From assembly GCA_030594795.1 (NCBI GenBank), contig JAUVEK010000007.1, positions 1 through 18,527 on the forward strand: 18,527 nucleotides of DNA, given 5' to 3'. Origin of the DNA: Candidatus Nanohalarchaeota archaeon (GTDB taxonomy: Archaea; EX4484-52; B79-G9). The notes beneath the pieces are model-generated. The model ran no database searches. It had not been told where the DNA came from and saw only the letters and a list, made by a program, of their open reading frames with translations. Positions 6,260 through 13,944 of this stretch are shown piece after piece. Position 1 is the stretch's first letter, and each line of letters opens with the position of its first letter. A program made the position numbers and the translations under genes.

Positions 6260-7459
6260 CTACAAATACGATTCATATACATCCACATAACTAACAATGA
6301 CTTTCTTCCACGAATATCTTCCAACAATCCTGCGCCTCGCTCTCCTTGACAACTTCAAAGCAAGTGCCGGACTCAAAAGAACATCAACCAATTTACTCCC
6401 AATATCCTTCGAATCAGCCACATTAACCAGAAGAGCACAATCGCCTTCAACTATCTCTCTAACGCCGCCAATATCAGACACAACACACGGACACCCACAA
6501 GCCATTGCCTCCAACAACACATTGGGAGCCATCTCAAAATAAGATGGCAAAACAAAAACATCACACAACGAAAGATATTTAGGCATCTTCTCCCGGGGCA
6601 CATCCCCTAAAAAAAAGACCTTCTCCCCAAAACCATACTTCCCCACCATAGACCGAAGGTGCTCCTCCTCCGGTCCGGTACCCGCAATAACCAACGTAGC
6701 ATCAACCTTAGAAAAAACAACCTGCATTGCATCAATCAGCACATCAATACCCTTCCACCCAACAAGCCTCACAGCAGTAAAAATAATCTTTCCTGACAAA
6801 CCATACAACTCTTTCAATTCATCCTTTTCAGCACCATCAACAGGATAAAACATATCAACATCAACACCATTAACCAGCACTCTCTGCTTACAATCAGGAA
6901 CCCCTCTCTCTTCAAGGAAATCCTTACCATAAAACGAATTAGGAAGCAATAAATCATAAGTTCTAAAGTACCAGCTTTGTATATGATGCAAAACACCGGC
7001 AACCCCTCCTCTATACTCTAATGTCCCCTCCAGTCCCTTCCTCGGATCCCAGCCACTAAATTTCTTCAAAGACAAATACTCCAGAACAAGGTCACCCCCA
7101 TACTTCAGAAAAAAAGGCTTATTCACAAACTTCTTCGCAATACCCCCGCTAAACCCTGCAACAGAAATATCATGGGCGTGAAATATATCATGTCTCCCAC
7201 ACTCAACAACCTTCCTGACCATAGAAGAAACACTAATCCCTAAATTCAGAAACGTGAACTCACTAGTATCAGAAACATTCATTACCCTGTGTACTGAAAC
7301 GCCCTTGTCAATCTCAAACCTCGGCGTCCCCTTAACCCTCGAACAAATCACAGAAACATCAAACCCCTTATCAACAAGCCCGTAAGACACCTTCTGCACA
7401 ACAGATCCCGCCCCCCCGATCCTCGGCGGATAAGTCCTCGCAATCATACATATCTTCAT
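6260..7459 (-). CDS. Family 4 glycosyltransferase (GT-B)
   Basis: A 399-residue retaining glycosyltransferase of GT-B fold. The N-terminal Rossmann half shows MIARTYPPRIGGAG (5-18), with the glycine-rich acceptor-side loop, and HAHD at 94-97. The C-terminal half shows VRLVGWKGIDVLIDA (230-244), VIAGTGPEEEHL (257-268) and the donor-binding E-x7-E motif in FEMAPNVLLEAMACGCP (308-324; Glu309 and Glu317). It is cytosolic or peripheral and probably extends the lipid-linked glycan; donor and acceptor are unknown. The chosen start is ATG at 7459, where homology begins; an in-frame TTG at 7480 would add seven residues. Unlike most genes here it has no TATA box 26 bp upstream. The nearest, near 7532, gives a leader of about 45 nt holding a 14-codon open frame that overlaps this ATG. 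Confidence 0.9.
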   Translation of the reverse strand: MKICMIARTYPPRIGGAGSVVQKVSYGLVDKGFDVSVICSRVKGTPRFEIDKGVSVHRVMNVSDTSEFTFLNLGISVSSMVRKVVECGRHDIFHAHDISVAGFSGGIAKKFVNKPFFLKYGGDLVLEYLSLKKFSGWDPRKGLEGTLEYRGGVAGVLHHIQSWYFRTYDLLLPNSFYGKDFLEERGVPDCKQRVLVNGVDVDMFYPVDGAEKDELKELYGLSGKIIFTAVRLVGWKGIDVLIDAMQVVFSKVDATLVIAGTGPEEEHLRSMVGKYGFGEKVFFLGDVPREKMPKYLSLCDVFVLPSYFEMAPNVLLEAMACGCPCVVSDIGGVREIVEGDCALLVNVADSKDIGSKLVDVLLSPALALKLSRRARRRIVGRYSWKKVIVSYVDVYESYL

Positions 7460-7500
7460 AAAACATACCCTTCCCAACAATCATTCAACCTCTCACACAT
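7456..7500 (-). CDS. Possible 14-codon leader peptide upstream of the GT4 gene
   Basis: ATG at 7500 opens a frame encoding MCERLNDCWEGYVL. Its TGA overlaps the GT4 start codon (ATGA). A purine-rich GGAGGAGAGG stretch lies directly before it, and a TATA-like GATATAATC at 7528-7536 predicts transcription start near 7506. Translational coupling or attenuation is possible, but G/A-rich stretches are common on this strand and the arrangement could be chance. Confidence 0.25.
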   Translation of the reverse strand: MCERLNDCWEGYVL

Positions 7501-7695
7501 ACCTCTCCTCCATGAGACTACAACACAGATTATATCAGCTATCTTCAACATAAAAAAACATACGAAAACAATCTTAATAAAATATGCCTACAAAACATAT
7601 TTAGGAAAGCTACGAGGACAATACCCACCATATCAAATCATCCCAAAAAAAACAGTATCTTATCCCAAAACAATTTCGCCAAGAAGCACGATCAC

Positions 7696-8643
7696 ATGAA
7701 CAAAAAAACAATAATCTCAACAACACTGGGAACACTCATACTAGCATACCTCATCAAGATATCCAACATCAACGCAGACATAATAAACACAATCCAAAAC
7801 CCGACCTACATACTTACCGCAATCATACTGACAATCCTTTACTTTCCTGTAAGCGCACTGAGAATGAAATACATCCTGAAATCAATAAAAGAAGAAGATA
7901 TCTCCCTCACAACACTAACTAAGATAGAATTCATGAGCAAATTCATCTACTATATAACCCCAAGCAAAGTGTACCTGCCAGTAAAAGCACTCCTGTTAAA
8001 CAAACAATGCGGCATCAGCAAATCGACAGGCGCAGCCATAACTGCATTTGAATATGGTCTGGATGTAAGCTCAATGCTGATAATCTCCACCATAGGTCTT
8101 GCAATATTCCAACAATCAACAAGCACATCATCACTAGAGCCCGCCAAAATACTGGCAATATTAATCATCCTGACAATCATATTTCTAAAAATGCCAATAA
8201 CCAAAATAACCAAAACACTTAATAATCTAAAAATCGCAAAAATAAGCATAATAAAAAAAGGAATCAAATACACAACAATACTTGCAAAAACCTCAAAAGA
8301 CACATGGAAAAGCATACTCACAAACAGAAAAACAATGATAATAATCCCGATCACGATATTGATTTGGTTCATAGTCGCCCTCAGCATAAAAATGATTTTC
8401 ATGTCATACGGGATCAATGTATCAATAATCCATATATTCCTCATCAACATGATATCAACAGCCGCCGGCGGCATATCACAAATACCGGGAGGGCTTGGCG
8501 TTCGTGAAGGCGCATCAGTAATACTCTACAACTCAATAAATATATCCCAGGAAACTACAATCATGGTGATGATAATCGCACGCCTCATTACCATAATACC
8601 TATAGCAATGGGATACTACATTTCAACGAAATTCAACAATTAA
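7696..8643 (+). CDS. Lysylphosphatidylglycerol-synthase-TM / AglD-like membrane protein
   Basis: A 315-residue polytopic membrane protein of the LPG_synthase_TM (UPF0104) family, with about eight hydrophobic segments. The recognisable signature is the late ISQIPGGLGVREGAS motif near residues 267-281; SKVYLPVKAL near 90-99 corresponds to the family's P-x-x-x-G-x-x region. Relatives include the membrane part of MprF and archaeal AglD/AglR-like proteins linked to handling of lipid-linked sugars, so a transport or flipping role is plausible but not shown. It is a paralogue of the minus-strand protein at 14692-15654. This copy is strikingly rich in Ile, Thr, Lys and Asn and poor in Val, as expected from A/C-rich coding DNA. 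The gene is divergent from the GT4 gene, with a weak TATA-like TATCTTAT near 7654-7661. Confidence 0.82.
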   Translation: MNKKTIISTTLGTLILAYLIKISNINADIINTIQNPTYILTAIILTILYFPVSALRMKYILKSIKEEDISLTTLTKIEFMSKFIYYITPSKVYLPVKALLLNKQCGISKSTGAAITAFEYGLDVSSMLIISTIGLAIFQQSTSTSSLEPAKILAILIILTIIFLKMPITKITKTLNNLKIAKISIIKKGIKYTTILAKTSKDTWKSILTNRKTMIIIPITILIWFIVALSIKMIFMSYGINVSIIHIFLINMISTAAGGISQIPGGLGVREGASVILYNSINISQETTIMVMIIARLITIIPIAMGYYISTKFNN

Positions 8644-8662
8644 ATTACGAGATGTTCTTAAT

Positions 8663-9190
8663 ATGAAAAAAAAGAATAATATGTCATACATAACACAAAA
8701 ACACAAAGAAATAATGAAAATAAAAAAAGAACACCCGATTTTAGATGTTGGATGTGGTACTAATCCGATGGGTGATGTTAATATTGACATTGACGATTAC
8801 GGTCACAACATCGCAATCAATTTACAAAAAGAAAAATTGAATTATCCGGACAATTATTTTGGCACAATAATTATTTCAGATGTTCTTGAACATACAAAAA
8901 AACCACAAAAAATACTTCATGAATGCAAGCGTCTGCTAAAAAATAATGGAAAAATAATAATAACAATCCCAAACAGTGGAAACTTATTTTACTTATTAGG
9001 AATTTGGAAGCAAGACGTAATTACAGGTAACAAACACGTGAATTTTTGGACAAAAAGTACATTTATCGATTTCTTAAAAAAATGCAATTTGAATGTAATA
9101 CAAACAACAAACACATATTACAACAGAGGCAGAATATACTCCAAACTAGATCCTTTCTGTTTACTATTCATCGTAAAGACAAACCAGTAA
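8663..9190 (+). CDS. Class I SAM-dependent methyltransferase (Methyltransf_11 type), atypical composition
   Basis: A 175-residue methyltransferase. ILDVGCGTNP at 26-35 is the SAM-binding glycine motif, NIDIDD at 40-45 the acidic end of strand 2, IISDVLEH at 70-77 motif II, and LKNNGKIIITIPN at 92-104 the later strand with the usual proline. It is short for the family and has no substrate signature; methylation of a sugar or lipid intermediate is inferred from context. Codon use differs from its neighbours: it prefers GAT, AAT, TTT and TTA and lacks the strong C-over-G excess of adjacent plus-strand genes. A 228-bp inverted-repeat-bounded element follows within 60 bp. Together these suggest recent acquisition. 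ATG at 8663 is favoured by an AT-rich box about 22 bp upstream; ATG at 8681 is an alternative. Confidence 0.85.
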   Translation: MKKKNNMSYITQKHKEIMKIKKEHPILDVGCGTNPMGDVNIDIDDYGHNIAINLQKEKLNYPDNYFGTIIISDVLEHTKKPQKILHECKRLLKNNGKIIITIPNSGNLFYLLGIWKQDVITGNKHVNFWTKSTFIDFLKKCNLNVIQTTNTYYNRGRIYSKLDPFCLLFIVKTNQ

Positions 9191-9249
9191 CATCACACAC
9201 CAAAAAAATAACGAAATAATATTTCATTGTCAGTAGCCAGCAATCACCT

Positions 9250-9477
9250 TGAGTTTACAGGATAAGGGGAGATTCAAACGAAATATCTGCTTATGTTTCG
9301 TTTTTTACCAACCATATATTTTCGATATGCACTAAGCATATTCACCTCTACCATTTACAATATATCGTCAGATGGGTTCGATATTTCACACCCTTTTTTG
9401 TACACTACCGTTTTTAGTGAAAAATCAACATGCTTCGAGCACACATACTTTTTGAGCGGTCTTATCCTGTAAAGTCA
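9250..9477. mobile_element. Putative MITE or decayed insertion element with 17-bp terminal inverted repeats
   Basis: TGAGTTTACAGGATAAG (9250-9266) is the reverse complement of 9461-9477 with a single mismatch, including 13 perfect bases (9254-9266 with 9461-9473). The 228 bp between the outer ends encode no transposase. I see no clear target-site duplication, and I cannot name the family from the repeat. A non-autonomous element or an internally deleted insertion sequence is the simplest reading; a structured RNA locus is the alternative. It sits between a compositionally foreign methyltransferase gene and the end of a convergent membrane-protein gene. Confidence 0.5.
9276..9306 (+). terminator. 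Hairpin followed by a T-tract
   Basis: AAACGAAATAT (9276-9286) pairs with ATGTTTCGTTT (9293-9303), giving eleven pairs including one G-U in RNA around a 6-nt loop, and six T residues follow at 9301-9306. It could end the methyltransferase transcript, but it lies inside the inverted-repeat element and may belong to that. Confidence 0.4.
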
Positions 9478-9507
9478 TTCTATTTGAAAACGTTGAACCT
9501 GAATCAC

Positions 9508-11070
9508 TTAATTCGTAAAATCATACACCCTAAAGCCCCCTATCGAATAATAGACATCCTTATCCAAATAATCATCATTCATAGTCACAAAATAATCAAC
9601 ACCTTCATCAGTATAAGACACAAGTATTCCACTACCCGCCCGAGAAGTACCTGTCTTTTCGTTCCTGCCCCAATCAGACTGTAGCAAGAAACCAAGTTCC
9701 CACTCAGAAAACATAGTATAATTATCCGGCATCCCATACAACGAATCATAAATTATCGGCTGCACCCATGTATGCTGAAGCATATTCCCGTCAAAACCCA
9801 CGGAATTATTTTGATATAACTGACTCAAAAACTCCGAAGAAAAATAAAGCTCATCAGGTAAATTATTCTTCTGATCCAACATAAGAGAATAATTCGCAAA
9901 GAAAGCAAAATAAAGAACCGCAAAAAGCAGAACAATTTTCGAATGCCGAAAAATACACCCACGCACAAAAACAGCGGCAATAAGCGAGACAGGCACAAAA
10001 AGAAGATACATCAACTTAATCACAATATAAAGTTGAGTAACACTCGAAACTCTCCAAGTATAAACATATTTATTAACCAAAAAAATAACAAGAAATAGCG
10101 CAATAACCCCTCCAATAACATACATAAAATACACAACATCCGAATCCTTTTTTTTCTTCACAACATCTAAAAAACCAAAAAACGCAAGCAGAAAAACAGA
10201 CAAAACAAATAGATTAGGCACAAGTATCCCTCCACTCATCACAAAAGCATACGTCAACACCTTAGTATGTGTCGCATAATAAACAACCATCCCTAAAATC
10301 TCAGGAAACAACAACAAAAGAGCAGCCAACAGATATTTCAAAACCCTCCTGAAATAAACCAAAATCGCAATAAACATAATCGCAAAATAATGCGGATAAG
10401 ACACCAACCCGACCAGCGACAACACAAGCGGAACTGCATACGCCCTGCTCTTGGAGCACATAATAACAAAATACATAGACGAAACAAAAAAGAACGTAGC
10501 AAAACTCTGCGTAAGATATCCCTGTTCAAGAAGGATAATATTGACAAGACTAAACCCATAAAGAAACGAAGCAACCAACCCAACCTTCTCATCAAAAACT
10601 GCTCTTCCAAGCAAAAAAACAGCAAAAGCAGTCATAACCTGCATGATAATAGCAATAACAGAAGATACAGTATACGCATGAAGAACAAGCGAGTTAAAAA
10701 TCGCAAAGATACCATAATAAACATTTGGATAAAGATGAACAAAACTCGGGAACCCGTGTGTCTGTGTAACCAACCTTCCCTGCGCAACATTCAGCCCGAA
10801 ATCAACATAAGAATGAGGATATATCATATAAGGCAAGGAAACATAAACATCAAGCAGAAACAAACCCAAAAGAATCAAAGCAAGTTGACGGGAATATCTT
10901 ATCTTCACCCCCTTAACCCTTTTGACAACAAAAAACGAACATACCGCAGAAAAAACAATCACAAAAAAACACACATGCGCATAAATCAGATGCAAATACC
11001 CAAGAGCAATCCCAAAAACAGAAAGCAACCCAAAAAAAGACACAAACCACAAAAAAAACTTCTCAACCAT
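9508..11070 (-). CDS. Polytopic membrane protein, probable GT-C-type glycosyltransferase
   Basis: A 520-residue protein with about ten or more hydrophobic segments over residues 1-385 and a hydrophilic C-terminal part of about 120 residues ending near the last residue. Between the early helices is a long non-membrane loop with DFGLNVAQGRLVTQTHGFP (about 106-124), where GT-C enzymes place their acidic catalytic residue and polyprenyl-phosphate contact. The loop continues into HLYPNVYYG. Topology and loop position suggest a dolichyl-phosphate-sugar-dependent glycosyltransferase acting on the outer face, but I cannot match it to a specific family and it could be another large surface-glycan membrane protein. 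A TATA box centred 26 bp before the ATG at 11070 predicts a leaderless mRNA. The next gene upstream on the same strand is a clearer GT-C enzyme, so the two may act in sequence. Confidence 0.65.
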   Translation of the reverse strand: MVEKFFLWFVSFFGLLSVFGIALGYLHLIYAHVCFFVIVFSAVCSFFVVKRVKGVKIRYSRQLALILLGLFLLDVYVSLPYMIYPHSYVDFGLNVAQGRLVTQTHGFPSFVHLYPNVYYGIFAIFNSLVLHAYTVSSVIAIIMQVMTAFAVFLLGRAVFDEKVGLVASFLYGFSLVNIILLEQGYLTQSFATFFFVSSMYFVIMCSKSRAYAVPLVLSLVGLVSYPHYFAIMFIAILVYFRRVLKYLLAALLLLFPEILGMVVYYATHTKVLTYAFVMSGGILVPNLFVLSVFLLAFFGFLDVVKKKKDSDVVYFMYVIGGVIALFLVIFLVNKYVYTWRVSSVTQLYIVIKLMYLLFVPVSLIAAVFVRGCIFRHSKIVLLFAVLYFAFFANYSLMLDQKNNLPDELYFSSEFLSQLYQNNSVGFDGNMLQHTWVQPIIYDSLYGMPDNYTMFSEWELGFLLQSDWGRNEKTGTSRAGSGILVSYTDEGVDYFVTMNDDYLDKDVYYSIGGFRVYDFTN

Positions 11071-11090
11071 AAAGAAGATAACAGCAAAAA

Positions 11091-11100
11091 TTTATTTAAA
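11091..11100 (-). promoter_or_regulatory. TATA box of the GT-C-like membrane protein gene
   Basis: Minus-strand TTTAAATAAA, centred about 26 bp before the ATG at 11070. Transcription is predicted to begin at the start codon. Confidence 0.65.
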
Positions 11101-11134
11101 CATATGCACAAATTCCCAAAAAAAACAACAGACA

Positions 11135-12757
11135 CTAACAATCATACACATAACCTGCATCATACTTCCCATCATAAAACACTTTCAAAAGCTCACACTT
11201 CTCATCAACATCACGAATCATAAAATTACCTGCATAATTATCATCTACAAGAGACATCCTCTTTGGCAGATTCAACACAACAGCAGTTCCACCCTCCTTA
11301 CCAAGAGTTGAGCGATCTGCCTTTGATTTCAGATTATAGAAACTCTCATTCGTAAGAAAATACGCAATGTCCTCATTAACAGAATACAACGGCCCTTCCA
11401 GATTATTCACATTATAATACGAGATCATATCCCTCATAACATCATTATAATCCGGACTATATTTATGAAACAAAAATTCCTCAACCAAAAACATATTAAA
11501 CGCCAGACTAAGCGCCACAAAGACTATCCAAAGCTTCCCCTCATGACCCTTCGCAAAAGAACACAGAACCACTAAAAGAACACTGCCAACCAACACAAAA
11601 ATAAACGAGAACGACGACACCCTAAAATTCGGGCCGGACGTCGAAGAATACCAGATATCCGCATTTTGCGAAATTACACCAAAATTCTGGCGCTCCAGCG
11701 TAAACGGCTCTATTGTCTGGGCCCCCCCATTCTGCAAACATATAACCCCAAACAGCACCAAAGCAACACCAACAATAGACAACAAATCCCTCATGCGAAG
11801 TTGGCTAAACAAAATAAGGAACGCGCGCGCCGAAAGAATCACAAGCGGCGGTATTATAATCATAAAATACCTCGAGATGTTACCCGCCGAAACCACAAAC
11901 GTATAAAACAAAAAATAAACTGCAACCCAGATATACAAAAGATTCTCTTCCTTCCTGCGCCTTCTGGCAAAAGAGACTAAAGGAAACAACAAAAGCAGCG
12001 GGGTCCCGTACTGCACTATCCTATACACATGCTTAACACTCGACTTCAAGATACCCATACCCCGGCTCTCCACGTTCTCACTGCCCCAGCCAAGTGTATC
12101 TGTAAATATCGCCCAATTCCCGGAAACATAAGACACAACAGGAAACAGAAGAAATATCGCACCCCCAATAACAACAAAAGGCAACATACTGGCTAACTTA
12201 TCCCTTCTGGACATAATCATATACACAAAAACAATAAGAACAATAAGAACAGCACTATACTTCGTCAAAAGCGAAATACCTAAAAACACCGAAGAGACAA
12301 GTAGCCAGCGACCGCGATTACTCTTCAGGTAAATCAAATATGCATACAACGTAGACACAGTCAAAAAACACAAAATTGAGCCATCCATATCAATCTGGAG
12401 CGACGCAAGAACAGAATAAAACAATATCGCCATCATCACAGTTGACACCCTCGCAACCCTCAAACCATATATCTCCTTCGCCAGACAATAAGTTACAATA
12501 ATAGTCAATATTCCAAAAACAAGTGCAGTAAATCTAAAAGAATGATAACTATGCCCCAGAACACTCATAAACAACGAATATATTAAATGAGCGAATGGGG
12601 GATGCGTTATAACATCATAACTAATCCCTGCTTCACCTATTTCAATAACCCATATAGCTTCATCGTCAACTGGTGCAAGCTGTAAGCCAGGTAATCTAAT
12701 CACAATAGACATTAAAATAACCCCAGCCAAGAACACGAATTTAACATCATTCTTCAT
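11135..12757 (-). CDS. PMT/ArnT-like GT-C glycosyltransferase
   Basis: A 540-residue polytopic membrane protein. After the first helix, the loop carries DDEA at 31-34 and THPPF at 51-55, the acidic catalytic pair and Pro-Pro element of the PMT_2/ArnT-like (GT39/GT83) superfamily. About eleven hydrophobic segments follow to residue 420, then a soluble C-terminal domain of about 120 residues. Members transfer a sugar from a polyprenyl-phosphate donor to lipid or protein on the extracytoplasmic face. The two GT2 synthases in this window could supply such donors. I chose ATG at 12757, since the catalytic loop then follows one membrane helix as usual and a TTTATTATT box lies about 22 bp upstream. 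The longer reading from TTG at 12844 would add 29 residues with no promoter support. Confidence 0.85.
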   Translation of the reverse strand: MKNDVKFVFLAGVILMSIVIRLPGLQLAPVDDEAIWVIEIGEAGISYDVITHPPFAHLIYSLFMSVLGHSYHSFRFTALVFGILTIIVTYCLAKEIYGLRVARVSTVMMAILFYSVLASLQIDMDGSILCFLTVSTLYAYLIYLKSNRGRWLLVSSVFLGISLLTKYSAVLIVLIVFVYMIMSRRDKLASMLPFVVIGGAIFLLFPVVSYVSGNWAIFTDTLGWGSENVESRGMGILKSSVKHVYRIVQYGTPLLLLFPLVSFARRRRKEENLLYIWVAVYFLFYTFVVSAGNISRYFMIIIPPLVILSARAFLILFSQLRMRDLLSIVGVALVLFGVICLQNGGAQTIEPFTLERQNFGVISQNADIWYSSTSGPNFRVSSFSFIFVLVGSVLLVVLCSFAKGHEGKLWIVFVALSLAFNMFLVEEFLFHKYSPDYNDVMRDMISYYNVNNLEGPLYSVNEDIAYFLTNESFYNLKSKADRSTLGKEGGTAVVLNLPKRMSLVDDNYAGNFMIRDVDEKCELLKVFYDGKYDAGYVYDC

Positions 12758-12921
12758 AAGAATCACTCTTTCCAATAATAAAGTACTGCAAAGCAAAGCG
12801 CTTCCATGGAAACCAAATATACATACTACAAGATATCGTAACAATATTAAAAAGTTTTCGTGAAAAGTAAAAGGTGAAGTGTTGTAGCATAACCCCTATT
12901 ACCTCTTATAACAAAATATTG

Positions 12922-13572
12922 CTATACATTATTCTCCCGATTTTTTAAAATGAGTATATAATGAGGTATTGGATTAAGAAACCATGTTCGGATTGTCTCC
13001 TTGAATGTAATCTTAAAACCTAGTCCCTCAAGTTTTGTCTCCATTTGTTTTCTCGATGAAAAGTACAGTTTGTCGTTGAGTGTAAAAATCTTATCATGAA
13101 CATAGTTATAGACATACTTCCAAAGCGGCCTATTATCAACGTCCTTCACAATTAATACCCCCTCTTTTGCAAGCTTCTTCGAGCACTCAAGCAACAGATT
13201 ATCCTGCGCTTCTCGTGGAATATGATGCATCAGGTCAATCAGGCATATACAGTCACAATTTTTCAGGCTCGAATCCCGTCTGAGGTCCCTGCAAAAGAAA
13301 TCTACGTTATCAATTCGAGTTGCCGCCTTGTTTGCAGCCCGAACCCTGTTTTTATTAAACTCATATCCGCGCACAATCCTTTTCGGCTGCTTCAACGCGA
13401 AATAAATCGCATAATGTCCATAGCCGCACCCAACATCAACAATCCTGCCTCGAACGGGCACGAACCTCTCAACCTTATCCGGTGGAAGTAGTATACACCG
13501 TAAATAGACAAACATCCTTGCAAAAAACCCATCATACAAAGAGAGTATCTGTTTCACGTAACAATCAACCAT
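12922..13572 (-). CDS. Class I SAM-dependent methyltransferase, second copy, atypical composition
   Basis: A 216-residue methyltransferase. RIVDVGCGYGHYA (43-55) is the SAM-binding motif I, GYEFNKNRV (69-77) carries the acidic residue contacting the ribose, and CLIDLMHHIP (110-119) is motif II, followed by LAKEGVLIVKDVD. A C-terminal lobe of about 65 residues probably forms the substrate site. Substrate unknown. I chose ATG at 13572: a TATA box centred 28 bp upstream fits a leaderless start, whereas TTG at 13590 does not. Its base composition is unlike its neighbours: bases 13021-13080 of the plus strand hold 25 T and 12 A, while typical stretches show clear A excess. A weak gene remnant may lie upstream. 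Recent horizontal acquisition is likely but inferred. Confidence 0.85.
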   Translation of the reverse strand: MVDCYVKQILSLYDGFFARMFVYLRCILLPPDKVERFVPVRGRIVDVGCGYGHYAIYFALKQPKRIVRGYEFNKNRVRAANKAATRIDNVDFFCRDLRRDSSLKNCDCICLIDLMHHIPREAQDNLLLECSKKLAKEGVLIVKDVDNRPLWKYVYNYVHDKIFTLNDKLYFSSRKQMETKLEGLGFKITFKETIRTWFLNPIPHYILILKNRENNV

Positions 13573-13944
13573 ATTAAAATATATTGCCAAATCAACTTAA
13601 ATAATTTGGTCTTGAACCGTTGGAACACGGAGATCCAATCACAGGTTTGCCAACTATTATAGGAATCAAACGGCTGTTACTCACAAAAGACGGATTCCTT
13701 TCGCCACTTGCTCTCATATACTATCGCGATAAAAAGAGCAATCGTATCGAGGACCACAATACTACAATAAATAACCCGAATTTTCCAGTATCATTTACGA
13801 AAGCGTGTAAATGGTAAAAAGCAGAGAGCATAAAAATCATAGAAATTCAGCTAAATAAGACACATTAAACATACCCACAAATTTCCTTCCATACAATCTC
13901 CATTTTTCTGCCATAGGAAAATCACCTAAAATATACCTCCACCC
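13573..13944. other. Gene-free stretch, possibly decayed coding sequence
   Basis: No gene is convincing here. A TTG-initiated plus-strand frame of 65 codons (13620-13817) and, on the opposite strand, a 41-codon frame beginning MRASGERNPSF (about 13612-13737) overlap each other without a usable TATA box or ribosome-binding site. GGAATC/GATTCC forms a small inverted repeat around 13660-13700. The composition matches the atypical methyltransferase beside it rather than the surrounding cluster, so the stretch may have arrived with it. Confidence 0.45.
13597..13604 (-). promoter_or_regulatory. TATA box of the second methyltransferase gene
   Basis: Minus-strand TTATTTAA, centred 28 bp before the ATG at 13572. 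It supports a leaderless start and rejects the upstream TTG. Confidence 0.5.

Larger units (their letters stand above)
9191..9507. other. Gene-free stretch holding an inverted-repeat-bounded element
   Basis: No credible coding frame lies here. The stretch contains a 17-bp terminal inverted repeat pair, a strong hairpin with a T-tract and several smaller inverted repeats. Composition is T-richer than the surroundings. A short plus-strand open frame from 9430 runs antisense into the next gene and is not credible. Confidence 0.6.

Noticed and set aside
9430..9684. 84-codon plus-strand frame crossing the right inverted repeat
   Set aside because: It runs antisense into the end of the membrane-protein gene and has no family motif; not transposase-like.
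10390..11223. 277-codon plus-strand open frame rich in Lys, Asn, His and Gln
   Set aside because: It is antisense to the end of one GT-C gene and the whole start of another. Its low-complexity composition is what the reverse complement of T/G-rich membrane-protein codons gives in an A/C-rich strand; no motif or start signal.
12758..12844. 29-residue N-terminal extension of the ArnT-like protein
   Set aside because: It starts at TTG, has no promoter signal at the right distance, and would add Cys/His-containing sequence before the first helix that the family does not usually have.
13600..13640. GGTTCAAGACC on the minus strand, resembling a tRNA T-loop
   Set aside because: No acceptor, D-arm or anticodon stem can be paired around it at proper distances.
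13620..13817. 65-codon plus-strand frame (MEHGDPITGLPTIIG start) as a small gene
   Set aside because: It begins with TTG, lacks promoter and ribosome-binding site, and a reverse-strand frame overlaps it with equal plausibility. Kept only as a possible decayed remnant.
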